This document shows positions 1-9,555 of a stretch of 64,000 nt of DNA, piece by piece. The stretch is taken from contig CP142456.1 in NCBI GenBank assembly GCA_038049695.1, positions 17,016,501 to 17,080,500 of the forward strand. The letters run 5' to 3'. This DNA is from Cinnamomum chago (lineage: Eukaryota > Streptophyta > Magnoliopsida > Laurales > Lauraceae). The first letter of the stretch is position 1. Every line of letters starts with the position of its first letter. The notes below the pieces were generated by a model. It did no database searches, was not told the DNA's origin, and saw only the letters and a list, made by a program, of their open reading frames with translations. Made by a program: the position numbers and the translations under genes.

Positions 1-669
1 GTATGGTAGTGCTGCATAGTAGTATGGAGCATATCTTTTTAACCAATACCGAAGAAATGGTGATGATGATGATATCGAGCCAGGGCGACACTCCACTTGG
101 AATTAGATTGTCAATCTGTCATACACTCATACTCATCAATCTCTCTCTAGTCTCTACTCTTTACTAGTCCCCTCTAATTTCAGGTAAACCATGAACCGTT
201 TAATGCCCAAGTGCTTTATAAATTATCTATCTCACTTATGTTTCTGATTTTAATATACCATCTTCAGGGTCTTGAATTTCACAACTTATTTGATGATTGA
301 GTTAGTATTAAATGATGATTGATATGTTATCTTTATTTTCTTATATTTTACACTAATAAATTGATCATGAGCATCAATAATGGTTGCATTATATGAAATA
401 CTGGAGAAGATAGTGAATTGCAATACAGACAGGATTCATAACTTAAGGTGGCTAAGATTTTGATTTATTGTTGTTACTAACAGAAAAAATATTGTTTTCC
501 GGCATTTTCTAATATTCTGGATTTTTTAGATATTTTTGAGAATTTTTTGGATTAAAAAAAATTCACACTGCGACAACTACGACGGACCAATATCCGCGAC
601 CAATACTGATATCATACCTTTTTTTCAGCCCGACCGATAGCGCGACCGAGACAGAGATTTTAAACCATG
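1..669 (+). mobile_element. hAT-A transposon, 3' end only
   Basis: The left edge of the window holds the 3' end of an hAT-type DNA transposon. It contains the last codons of a transposase, an AT-rich 3' region, and a terminal 'CGAC/GACCGA'-rich subterminal block ending in GAGATTTTAAACCATG at about 654-669. Read from the other strand that end is CATGGTTTAAAATCTC, which has the form of a plant hAT terminal inverted repeat. The T-rich block with 'ttctggatttt' before the end is also found just inside the 3' end of hAT-B (about 46255-46300), so the two are relatives. The 5' end and the target duplication lie outside the window and cannot be checked. Confidence 0.6.
2..106 (+). pseudogene. hAT-A transposase, C-terminal tail (partial, two stops)
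   Basis: Frame 2 gives a Tyr/Gly/Asn/Asp-rich tail ending in EPGRHSTWN and a TAG at 104-106. The tail of the hAT-B transposase in this window ends in LNLGRHSFWW after a similar NRNDNTDGDED stretch. The shared GRHS-x-W ending identifies this as the same clade. Two adjacent in-frame TAG codons at 17-22 mean this copy is inactive. Catalytic and dimerisation regions lie off the left edge. Confidence 0.6.
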
Positions 670-1617
670 CCCAAAACCCATAAATGTTTTCCAACAAAGA
701 AAATTCTCAAGAGAGGTCAAGGTCATAACATAGGATCATCATAACATCTGTGGTTTCCCCCTGTATCAAACAATTAATTAAAGTATGAACCCATCTTTAG
801 TCAAGATGCCAAAGTTTAAAAATTCCCTACGGTTCATTTACATATGCAAGTGATTTATAAGTAGATTCCTTATGCATCATTATGTTTATTTGTATTAATT
901 TACGCCTGTGGTGAATGAAATAAGATGTGAAAATGGTGAGAAAGTGACAATTAACGCAAGAACTTTCCCAATAAAATACAGCATAAGTGATTCACACCCC
1001 GCAACAAGAAAGGCACTAAGACGGACCAAAAAATGATTTTCTCTTGTGGGCACATCAACTATCTTTATTTCCTTATTCATGTGGACCCCATAATTTGTAA
1101 CTCAAAGCACTCAAATTGTTTATTAAACTAATAAATCCCAAGATCTTGAAGCTGATTGCCTCAAATCTTCATAATTTTTTAATAATTTCTAAAAAGGTAA
1201 GAAAAGATAAATCTAATTTCCTATGCTTTATTGGGCCTTTCAATTCAGGATCTAAACTGTTCAACATTATTTTATTCGTGGTAATTTCATATCTAAGTTC
1301 TAGATGGATTTTAAGAAATTTGTGAAAAACGTCCAAAAAAAATCCAAATACATTTACGATAATTGGATGTACTCATTTACTCATGTGAAATGGTGATTTT
1401 GACAAATATGGTAATGTATTTCTGTTATGTGCACACTTCTTCTTTCACCGAAAGTAAAAGAAAGATCTGTAGGTTCACTTCGAGGGGAACCTTAGCCCTC
1501 CAATAACTCAATAAAAAATTGCTAGAATATAGGATATCCTTTTCATTAATTTTATTCTCATCTTTAAATTCAAGATATGTGCACTTATAACTACCACAAT
1601 TTGGCCCACTCTCTATA
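670..1617. other. AT-rich non-coding stretch
   Basis: No conserved coding frame, terminal repeats or RNA gene is recognisable. The short open frames here lack codon structure and look random. Confidence 0.6.
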
Positions 1618-1840
1618 AATAACACAACTTACCATAACTCATACAAATAACTACACCAACTATTCACACTCATACAAATATGAAAAATACTCCTACTGAT
1701 AGGTAAACCAACTAACCCCTCATGACTCATTACTTTCCCCATGCCTCAAGAACAACTACTCACACCTCGTGTGTAACTCGTCATAACTCTCCTATTACCA
1801 TATGACCCCCAAATAGGAATGATCATGCTTGTGTAATGTA
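1618..1840 (-). repeat. 3' LTR of the Gypsy derivative
   Basis: Direct repeat partner of 2395-2620. Shared landmarks include CTCATACAAATAACT, TAGGTAAACCAACTAA and GATCATGCTTGTGTAATG. The outer (left) boundary is approximate. Confidence 0.6.
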
Positions 1841-2394
1841 AGGCCACATCATTCCTCTCCCCCTAGACCAACCTTTTCCTCAAGGTTGAAATCTGGGTAA
1901 CATTCCTCAAAAGCTCGAAATAGAACCCACATGGTATCTTAATGATCTTTTCCTTGCCACTGTCTGAGAACTTCCAACATCTATTTTCTCCGTTTAACCA
2001 TCCTATGATTGAGAATCTTTTTTGGAGTTAAAGTAAACAAGCCATTGCCCTTTTTCGTTAAAATTGGATGCCACAGTTGAACATCACCTCCAGATGGAAG
2101 GAAGCTAATAGAACTCGTTATCCTTCCAGGGTTTGATGGAAGTCAAAGAATTGGAGCCCATTACAAACCCAGCATGTTGGATCTTCCCCTCCATTGAAAT
2201 GAGAAAAGTCAAACTTAAACAACTTGGGTTGATACATACCAGAATGTCCTTCCCTGGAGCATTATTGCGTCATCCTCCACCATTTCTATATTGATTGAAA
2301 GAGATTTCTTTGTGTTCCAAAGTTTGGCTCGCCAACAAGCTATCGAACTTGGTGTTCATTGCAGCTAATTACGTCTCCCGCATTTCTTTTTAAG
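1841..2394 (-). pseudogene. Gypsy gag fragment fused to polyprotein end
   Basis: Minus-strand frames show gag-type sequence (KFDFSHFNGGEDPTCWVCNG, then LQFFDFHQT and LLASFHLE), the usual Gypsy gag pattern of a folded N-terminal domain. They continue, after a deletion and frame changes, to QWQGK...PDFNLEEKVGLGGEE, the usual C-terminal end of a Gypsy pol. Protease, reverse transcriptase, RNase H and integrase are missing. Several stops break the frame, so no protein is expected. Confidence 0.6.
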
Positions 2395-2620
2395 TGTTAC
2401 CACAACTTCATCCACCACTCATACAAATAACTGCACCCACTACTCACACTCATACAAATATAAAAACTACTCCTACTCATAGGTAAACCAACTAAACCCC
2501 CATGAGTCATTACTTTTTCTGTGAATTGTGGATAACTACCCACACCTCACAGGTAACTCCTTATAACTCCCCTACTGCCAGATGAACCCCACATAGGAAT
2601 GATCATGCTTGTGTAATGCA
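2395..2620 (-). repeat. 5' LTR of the Gypsy derivative
   Basis: Direct repeat partner of 1618-1840. On the plus strand it begins TGTTACCACAACTTC and ends GTGTAATGCA, so on the minus strand it runs TG to CA as an LTR should. Confidence 0.6.
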
Positions 2621-3351
2621 ATCCCTCATCGGTTTCACATGCATAACATTTGTTGTTTCTCTCTCTCTCACATGCACACATATAGTTACGCTACAAAACT
2701 CCTCAGCGTTTCTCACAAAAAAATGCCTCTCTTTTAACTAATGAAAATGTGACACATGTCATCAATGATACACATCCGATTCTCACTCCTAAACATTCTC
2801 CTACAAAGGTAGATCTTTTCAGATTCTCTTAAAATACTAACAAATCATTGGTCATTAGCTATTAAATAGGGTCAGAAACTCCCCTTTTGAGATAGGGAGT
2901 TTATGAGAATTTATCATATTTATATTTATAAGCCATTTTCCTATCCAATGCGTCAAATGCAAATGACCCCTCAAGCCTCAAGGGCTTGCTTGTTTAGAGG
3001 ATAAATGAGAGTCTCAAATATTGACTTAATTGAATTCGCAACCACAAATCAAGGACCTCTGAGAATATATATATATATATATATATATATGAACAATTCA
3101 ATTAGCTAAAAAAGGCTAATTTATAAGGTAGGATTTTTGAAAATTGATAAACCAAATTAGGATTTTTTAAAAGCGACATCCACTAACATGGTGTTAGAAA
3201 TTCCAACAAGAAGTCATTTTGTCAGAAATTCAACCAAACAAAAAAACATCTAAGAAGGTTTTTCCATGCCTGAATTCTTCAAATGTCATCCTCTAATAGG
3301 TTTCTCAAATCTTTAGTACATCTTAACATTCAAAATGTTTGAATTTTAGAA
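2621..3351. other. Non-coding AT-rich stretch with an (AT)n tract
   Basis: No gene is recognised. An (AT)n microsatellite lies at about 3066-3090. The rest is AT-rich single-copy-like sequence. Confidence 0.6.
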
Positions 3352-3969
3352 GGGACACTTACAGTACGAAAGGTGTTAAAGCTAACATTAGCCCCAGAAT
3401 AGCTGGAAAATGTATATTTACCATAGAACTGTTCAATCTATAGGAAATCGCAAGCTGCGATATCTTAGGGACGTAGGATATCCCACAATCACTTGAACAA
3501 TCCTTTTTTTTTCCTTGATTGTGGGACCACCAAACAACCATCCAAACCGTTGGATAACTGTATGAGTGTAAGAACTTATGTCACACCAAACTTAAACCGT
3601 TGATCTATCACGGTTATCAAGAAACTTGAAAAAAAAAAACATGGCTTATAATTTGTAAAACGTGACTCTTTTGCAAATTTCTCGATAATCGTGATAGATC
3701 AACGGTTCAACTTTGGTGCGATATTAGTTCTTTCACTCATATAGCTATCTAACGGTTTGCATGGTGGTTTGGTGGTCCCACAGTCAAGGGAAAAAAGAAA
3801 AAAATGGGCCGTTCAAGTCTTTCCGCTTCTGATTGTGGGATATTAGACATCCATAAGATATCGCAGCTTGCGATATCTTACAGATCGAACAGTTCTGCGG
3901 TAAATATATATTTTGCGGTTATTCTGGGGCTATTGTCAGCTTTAACACCTTCCGTACGGTAATTGTCTC
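3352..3969. mobile_element. Mutator-like foldback element (long-TIR MITE)
   Basis: Nearly the whole 618 bp is an imperfect inverted repeat. The left arm starts GGGACACTTACAGTACG and the right arm, reversed, starts GAGACAATTACCGTACGG. Arms of roughly 280-300 bp flank a short AT-rich loop near 3630-3675. Landmarks pair along the full length, for example ATATCGCA/GCTGCGATATC, CACAATCA, and CCGTTGATCTATCACGGTTATC near the loop. The GAGAYAATT-type end is typical of Mutator-like elements. The flanking 9-mers (attttagaa left, tttggagaa right) match at 6 of 9 positions, a possible decayed 9-bp duplication. It has no coding capacity. A transcript would fold into a long hairpin. Confidence 0.7.
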
Positions 3970-4405
3970 TTTGGAGAATTCTAAAAATCACAAATGGTTG
4001 GGTTTTAAAATTATAGCAATGAAACAAGGAATTTCAAAGCTCTAAAAACAGCCACTAACATTCCTATTAGAATTCCCAACACATGAACATTTCATTATAA
4101 ATTCCTCCAAACCAAAACCTGTTAGATTAGAGGTGTGTATATACGGTGAAGGTATTGCTTAGTTCCTTCTTAAAAAAATCCTGATATTTAAAAAGCATAA
4201 GAGAGGAGAAACGAGAAAATCCCACTATGTTTGACTAATTTTTCTAAAAGTGGATAGCGATTGAATTAAGTAGAGATTCAATGGACCTCAAATCATTTGT
4301 AGGACCTCAAAATGAAACATAATTGTCATATACATGCATACATATGTACATATATATATATATACATACATACAAATGTACATATGTACATACACACATA
4401 TATAG
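3970..4405. other. Non-coding stretch with TA/CA microsatellites
   Basis: No gene is seen. An interrupted TATA/TACATA microsatellite occupies about 4330-4403. The short open frames over it are artefacts of the repeat. Confidence 0.6.
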
Positions 4406-4781
4406 AGCAAAGCTCTCCTAAGCTCGAGCTTAGGATAAAATTTCGTAAGCTCATGCTTGTGGGGCCTACCTTTGCTCCATCCAAATGGACCAAACACATG
4501 ACCCTCCTAAATTGCACATGTCCACCAACTTTTAGTTAGTTCCGAATTTATTAGACCGTTGGATCGACTATATATCGATCCGAATGGACTGTTGACTATT
4601 AAACTTTTGGGCCCATATGGAGATGATAGAAATCATGATTGGGGTTGATTTTTTGCAGAGAGGAGGATCACAGGAAGTCCTTAAAATCCCCCCATCCCAT
4701 CCCCATGTGGGTCCTCAAGTGGGCCCCACCACACACTTGAGCTTACCTTGTCCTAAGCTTGAGCTTAGGAGAGCTGGCCCC
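4406..4781. mobile_element. Small TIR element (MITE), family unknown
   Basis: The ends carry inverted copies of AGCTCTCCTAAGCTC-AGCTTAGGA (left about 4411-4434, right about 4750-4775). The similarity extends inward through GTAAGCTCA and TGTGGGGCC, about 60 bp in all. Each terminal motif is itself nearly palindromic. It is flanked by TATATA tracts on both sides, so the target duplication cannot be resolved. It has no coding capacity. Confidence 0.5.
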
Positions 4782-4801
4782 TTACATATATATATATATG
4801 T

Positions 4802-4803
<2 letters not shown>

Positions 4804-4855
<52 letters not shown>
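4804..4855. repeat. (GA)n microsatellite
   Basis: About 26 uninterrupted GA dinucleotides lie directly outside the right end of the small TIR element and its TATATA flank. Confidence 0.95.
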
Positions 4856-4856
<1 letters not shown>

Positions 4857-5346
4857 ATCCGGTACGTGACCCGCACTCTGGATGAGTGTGCGCACCTCAA
4901 CATGGGGCCCACTTGGGACTGAGATCTAAGGGGATCAAAAGATCTCCATCCGCCCTTCATCTCCACCAGAAAATCAGCTCCATCCCTAAACCCTATCATC
5001 TCCATCTGGGCTTCGCAAATTCAAAGGTATATAGTCCTTTTGGATGGATGTGTAGTCAATTCAACTGTCTAATCCATTTGAATGGGTGAAAACGCAGGGC
5101 ACGTGTGAAATTTAGGGGGTGTGTGTGGTCCAGTCAAACGGATCATCAAGAGGGTCTCACTCCGACACGCAAGATTCTCGCACTCAATAACTTTCTCGTG
5201 TGTGTGTGTAATCGCTCACACTTTAGTTTACAGCTATCATATTCTCTCACAGCACCAACCAATAACTTTCTAGTCCATACACTCCACAAATCCATACACT
5301 CCACAATAGAATGGTGTTGTGGTTTGCAAGCATTCCACATCCTAGA
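4856..5346. other. Non-coding stretch
   Basis: No conserved protein, RNA gene or paired terminal repeat is recognised. It contains a short direct repeat (AATAACTTTCT) and TG microsatellite-like runs near 5116 and 5200. Confidence 0.5.
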
Positions 5347-5355
5347 TAAATCCTA

Positions 5356-6409
5356 GAGGATTTTACCGGAAAAAACCCCTAAGACTCATTGTAAGCCAAA
5401 AACGCGCTCAATGTCTTATAAAGTCGATAGTGGTCTCAGGGGCTCTGTTTGGATTTTTTTTCTTTTATTCTCTGAGTGGGGATATCCTTGCTCCTTTTAC
5501 TTTAAAAAGTTCCAAAACCCTTTTTACCCTTTTCATTCTTCTCCCATCTTCTTCTCTCTTCCACAACATTGAAGCTCAGATCCTTAAAAGAAAAAGAACA
5601 ACAAAAGACCCGATCAGAAGGAGAATGCGACCGTCGGCATTCTGTCCTAAAAAGTCGCAAATGTTATGTAAAAAACAGTCCACCTTCATAAATCCTCAAC
5701 TGATTCTGAAATCTCTTATTTCAAAACTGAAATCCAGAAATCCGACGGCACAAAAATCCATAGGCAAAACAGTTGCAACGATGAGGAAAGACGGAGGAGG
5801 AGCCATCGCCACCTCCCTGTCCTATAGTTGTTTGGAGATGAAGCCGTTCATCGCCACTCTTGTCGTCCCGATGACCCTTGCCATCACCCTCTACCAGCTC
5901 CCTCTTCCCACCCTATTCGACCCCAACAAGCACATTCTCCCCGCCTACGACAATGCCACCACCCTCTTTGTCCAGATGTGGCGGCCCCTTCACCGTCGTC
6001 GGCCTCACCCAAATTAGTGTTGCGAATGGGGATATCCCTGCCTGTGTTAGTGCTGTGAGCAAGAATATCCCCGCCCGCTAGAGTATTGTGGGTGCTATCT
6101 CTCAGAATTGTATCAGTTGAGCTGGAGATATCCCCGCCAAATTAGTGCTGTGAATGTGATTGCAGAGAGATCCGTCCGGATCCCAAAAAACGAAAATGGG
6201 AAAAGGGAGTTCGACATTCTATGTTGTAATGAACGATGAACGGGGACATCTCCAACATTTACTTAGAATGAACTGCGAAATCCCCGCTCAGCGCCAAAAG
6301 CAAAAAAAAAAAGAAAAAACTTGCGGGCGGACTAAACTGGTCTATATAAGACATTGACGGTATTTTTTACTTTTGACAAGTCTAAGGGGATTTTTCTGAT
6401 TAAATCCTC
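5356..6409. mobile_element. Mutator-like element (Pack-MULE type), non-autonomous
   Basis: The ends are GAGGATTTTACCGG and, at the other end, CTGATTAAATCCTC, which are inverted copies. They are flanked by a perfect 9-bp direct repeat, TAAATCCTA, at 5347-5355 and 6410-6418. A 9-bp duplication is diagnostic of the Mutator superfamily. The inverted repeats extend inward about 150 bp (shared CCCCTAAGAC, TCAATGTCTTATA and GAGYGGGGATATCC-type segments). No transposase is encoded. The GC-rich middle (about 5790-6020) contrasts strongly with the AT-rich ends, as expected when a piece of host gene has been picked up. Confidence 0.8.
5781..6017 (+). pseudogene. Possible captured host gene fragment inside the MULE
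   Basis: An ATG-started frame of 78 codons with high GC and codon-like composition. Its central stretch (KPFIATLVVPMTLAITLYQL) is a plausible signal anchor or membrane segment, followed by a Pro/Asp-rich part. I do not recognise the family with confidence. The arrangement of a short N-terminal membrane segment followed by 'DP' residues recalls some secreted plant enzymes, but that is only an impression. The frame ends in the element and has no evident introns. Confidence 0.3.
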
Positions 6410-6418
6410 TAAATCCTA

Positions 6419-7010
6419 GGATCTTTTCAACAATATATAATAAGAAAGTCTATATTTGTTGATGATGTTCTTTTGCTGGCCATCTAGCATTGAAATCATG
6501 ATTCTATGGGTTACATTATAAGAGTGAAGTACCTGTTTATGATCAGGCTCGATTAACGTTACGGTTTTCTTTGGAATAATCTATCTCCACTTCCCAGACT
6601 GTTCCATCCTTCCCTCTTCTGCCAGAGAGTGAATGTGTTAATGCTTCACTTTTAAATGATAATGATCATTAGTAAATTTTGAATTATATTTATTCGGATA
6701 ACTTTACATGAACAGTAGTCGATACAAAAATTAAAACTTGATTTCTGTTCTGATGCTGTGGGTTTAAAGTATTGAGTCCTGAGTCTCATCAATCCTTTTT
6801 TTAATAATAAAATATGAAACAATTAGAGTCTGGTTTCTCCTAACTAATGAAAAAGAGTGTATGTAATCTTTCATCTGCCATTGAAGTGTTTGAAATAAGA
6901 GCAATTACAATCACCATAGAAACACTTTTGTTATTATTTGATACAAAAGCTGAAATTAGCTTCCTTATAATGGAAGTCTTTGAACTTTGTGTGGCCCTTT
7001 GCCCCAATTA
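6419..7010. other. 3' flank / UTR side of the MADS-box gene
   Basis: AT-rich sequence immediately downstream of the minus-strand MADS-box stop codon. It is likely to hold the 3' UTR. I see no other gene. Confidence 0.5.
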
Positions 7011-7852
7011 TCATCCTTGCAACAGGTTGCGCGTTGGCCCTCTTTCTGGCCTTCCAATGAGCAATTCGGTCTCCACTTCCATATCCTCACTAATATTATG
7101 AAAGGAGGCCGCTTCTTTCATATTGGTTGGTTGTTGTGATGTCTCTGTGCACTGAAGAAACATAAGTAAAAATCTGGATTAGGTTAATGCAGGGACATGA
7201 AATCAATAGGCACTCAAGTAAATAATCCACCTTCTTGTGTAATATTGTGTTTTCCTCTGACAGGATTCTCTCCTGCATTTGAACAAAATGGATTAGCATT
7301 TGGCGTCAGTAAAATACGAGACGTGAAATGAACAAATCATGCTGTTACTTTGTTTCCTAGTTACATGAGTGTTTTTATAGCAATATGGGTATGATATTTC
7401 TGAATTTCATTGCAATTTTGTACCTTTTCTTTTAATTGCTCAATCTCCTCCATCAATAATTGAGACTGAATGATAGACAAACGTCCAATGTCAGAACTCG
7501 ACACATTGGTATCATATTAGTGAATCTACTGAATGTTATATGTAAGTGGTGATCTACCTTGCTTTTTCTAACGTTGATTAGGCTTTGCTCCAACTGATAT
7601 TCTACTTGTCGCAGTTCCTCAGTTGAACATGATTCTAGACATTCTCCCGAAAGCTTCCTGAAAAAAATAGTGGGTTCAAAAGCTTGCAACATCACAGTTC
7701 AAGATTATATGTAACATAGAAATATCCAGAACATTAATAGGTTGAAATATCATTTCCTAGGTTTTGCATAAAGTTCAGTCATCTTCCAACCGTATAGAGA
7801 GCTCTAGATGCTCAATCTTCTTTGCCATATGTGCTGCTTCAAACTCCCACTG
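7011..7852 (-). CDS. SOC1-like MIKC MADS-box transcription factor, exons 3-7 (partial)
   Basis: Five exons on the minus strand splice in frame: 7791-7852 (62 bp), 7558-7657 (100 bp), 7424-7465 (42 bp), 7231-7272 (42 bp) and 7011-7151 (141 bp, TGA at 7011-7013). All introns have GT-AG ends. The 62/100/42/42 series is the canonical exon pattern of the MIKC K-box region. Together they encode the K domain (AKKIEHLELSIR, then KLSGECLESC, EELRQVEYQLEQSL, MEEIEQLKEK) and a C-terminal tail with EVETELLIGRP. That is close to the EVETELFIGLP motif of the SOC1/TM3 clade. These proteins are nuclear DNA-binding regulators of flowering time. No stop or frameshift is present. The MADS-domain exon and exon 2 are not found between 7853 and 8756, where the retrotransposon array begins. 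The gene is either truncated or has a very large 5' intron. Confidence 0.85.
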
Positions 7853-8756
7853 CTGCATTCAAACAAGCTTGGTGTAAGTTGAATGAATGTTTAGAGGCAT
7901 TGCTGAATGCATCTACAAGGTAATAAGATATGCTCCAAGTGTAATTTATGTAACCAACTTAAGTTGTATTGATTGTTTATATCAATTTAAATGTTATGGG
8001 AATGGAGAAGTGACATTTTCGCTGTAGGAGATGTAGACACTTTAACCTGTAAGAACCATCTGATAAGATTTCTCCCACATGGCACCATATTATGAGGAAT
8101 GCCAATTCCCAACGGTCATCTCCATAGGTATGCAATCTCGTTAGCTGTGGATAGCACAAGATACTCAAGTATTCTCCCAAAGACAGCTTCCAGATCTAGA
8201 ATTAGATATTGCAAAAGAAGAAACTCTTTGGAGGTTTTTTTTTTTCATATAACTCCTGATTTTCTCAAGATTGTAATGGGACATCAAAGATTTTACTAAC
8301 CCATTAAAACTCCAATGCGGCTTAGTATAACCCAGATAGTACAAATCTACAAGAAGAACGATGATGATATGCAGGAATACAGAATAGATTTTTTACACAA
8401 AAAATTAATTCCACTTTCAGTTTTAACTGCATAGCAAACAAAAGATAAAGTCCACATGCACTGTATTAGATGTGTTTTTTCACTGAGGGAAGTAAAAATT
8501 ATAGTTATATATTGGGTCTTACCGAAAGTGTATAGGTCCAAATATGAAGTGATATTGTTCTAGTGAAAATAGAATACAAGAACCACTGAATCAATTATTT
8601 ACACTCATAAATGAGTTTTATATGCTACAGTATGATTTATGATGAGGAATAATGGCTACAAAATAAGAGACAAATTGAGTACTAGCACAGGCAAAAAATA
8701 GGGCAGTAATTAATTTCTTACCAGTCTTTTCTCAAGTTAAAAGTGTACGTTGTAAT
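7853..8756. other. Region upstream of MADS exon 3; intron or flank
   Basis: If the MADS gene is intact this is intron sequence. No MADS domain coding sequence is seen on either strand. A minus-strand stretch at about 8040-8090 ends at a GT (ACAG|GTTA) but does not translate to convincing I-region sequence. The rest is AT-rich and without recognisable genes. Confidence 0.5.
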
Positions 8757-9555
8757 TGTAACACCCCGACCCCAACCTAATCGTGATTAGTGTCTAATTA
8801 ATCGTGATTAGATGCTTAATGGTTGTTTTAAATGTGTTTGGCTTTGATTAGGTAGATTAGAAGGCGGTTGACCACTGACTAGGGTATTTTTTTTTTGCTA
8901 ATTGGTAAATTTGTATTGAAAAGAGAAAAGAAGGGCAAGGCCCCCAGGAGAAGGAAGGGTAGCTGCTCTATGACTTTTGGGTAATTTGGGTACTTTGGGT
9001 TTAGTGTGTGTATTTTCAGATTTTCACGCATTCTGGGTGCATTGGGTAGAGCATGTCATGGCATTCGATTTTTGTATTTTGACCCATGTGGTTTGAGCCC
9101 AACTGACCCAATTTCGGATCCATTTGGCCCATTTTCCAGCAAAAAGACCTTTTATGACATTTTTCTTATAAATCTGGGTTTGCATGTAAATGACCCAAAA
9201 CTACTCATTTTAAAGAGAACCCAGCCCATAACAGCCGATCCTCTCCTCTCTTTCATTTCAGTTGAAACTTCTCTCCTTCATCTTTTTTTTGTCTCTCAAT
9301 CTCTTGCTTTCATCTTCAAATCTGAAAGTTGCATGTGAGATTTTCTGAATCATCTTCATCTCCTTCCTCTATCTCATCTTCCTCAAGCACCCATTCGAGC
9401 ATCATCATCTCCACTCTTCTCTTGGTAAGTTCTTGCTCAAAATCTGAAAGTTGCATGAGAGATTTTCTGAATCATCTTCATCACCCTCAGGTGGATTCAT
9501 AATCCCAGCATGATCATCATCATCTCTCCTTCCTCTATCTCATCTTCCTCAAGCC
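8757..9555 (+). repeat. Gypsy-type LTR fragment at the array's left end
   Basis: Begins TGTAACACCCCGACCCC, a common Ty3/Gypsy LTR start. The following GATTAGTG..CTAATTAA resembles the LTR start of the downstream units (GTAAGACCCCGACCCC). It is split by a short LINE tail (8887-8955). Towards its right end a block reading AAATCTGAAAGTTGCATG occurs twice (near 9318 and 9440), and 9491-9512 is an inverted copy of gag sequence (AGGTGGATTCATAATCCCAG). It then joins gag unit 1. This is a divergent, rearranged end piece, not a regular unit. Confidence 0.55.
8887..8955 (-). mobile_element. 5'-truncated LINE tail
   Basis: A T-run followed by GCTAATTGGTAAATTTGTATT and AGAAGGGCAAGGCCC matches the 3' end of the large LINE at 36728-36800 (GCAAACTGGCAAATTTGTATT, AGAAGGGCAAAGCCC). 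Read on the minus strand this is about 60 bp of LINE 3' end plus a poly(A) tail. It is flanked by AGGGTA on both sides (8881-8886 and 8956-8961), a probable target site duplication. This is a typical dead-on-arrival LINE insertion. Confidence 0.7.

Larger units (their letters stand above)
1618..2620 (-). mobile_element. Ty3/Gypsy deletion derivative with two LTRs
   Basis: Two direct repeats of about 225 bp (about 1618-1840 and 2395-2620) flank about 555 bp of internal sequence. On the minus strand the LTR begins TGCATTACACAAGC (TACATTACAC in the 3' copy) and ends at the complement of TGTTACCACAAC. The internal part, read on minus, begins with gag-like sequence and jumps to the last residues of a Gypsy polyprotein. 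A purine-rich stretch (AGGGGGAGAGGAATGATG) precedes the 3' LTR. The 5'/3' LTR order on the minus strand is therefore internally consistent. The two LTRs differ by many substitutions, so the copy is old. I could not find a clean target duplication. Confidence 0.65.

Noticed and set aside
4288-5005. Open frames across the TATA and GA microsatellites
   Set aside because: The translations are simple repeats (Tyr-Ile, Arg-Glu, Leu-Ser) produced by the microsatellites.
8035-8230. Minus-strand stretch reading GRILEYL, briefly reminiscent of histone H2A, and a possible MADS exon 2 near 8050-8090
   Set aside because: Similarity does not extend beyond a few residues and a stop follows; the I-region of a MADS protein cannot be read in any frame.
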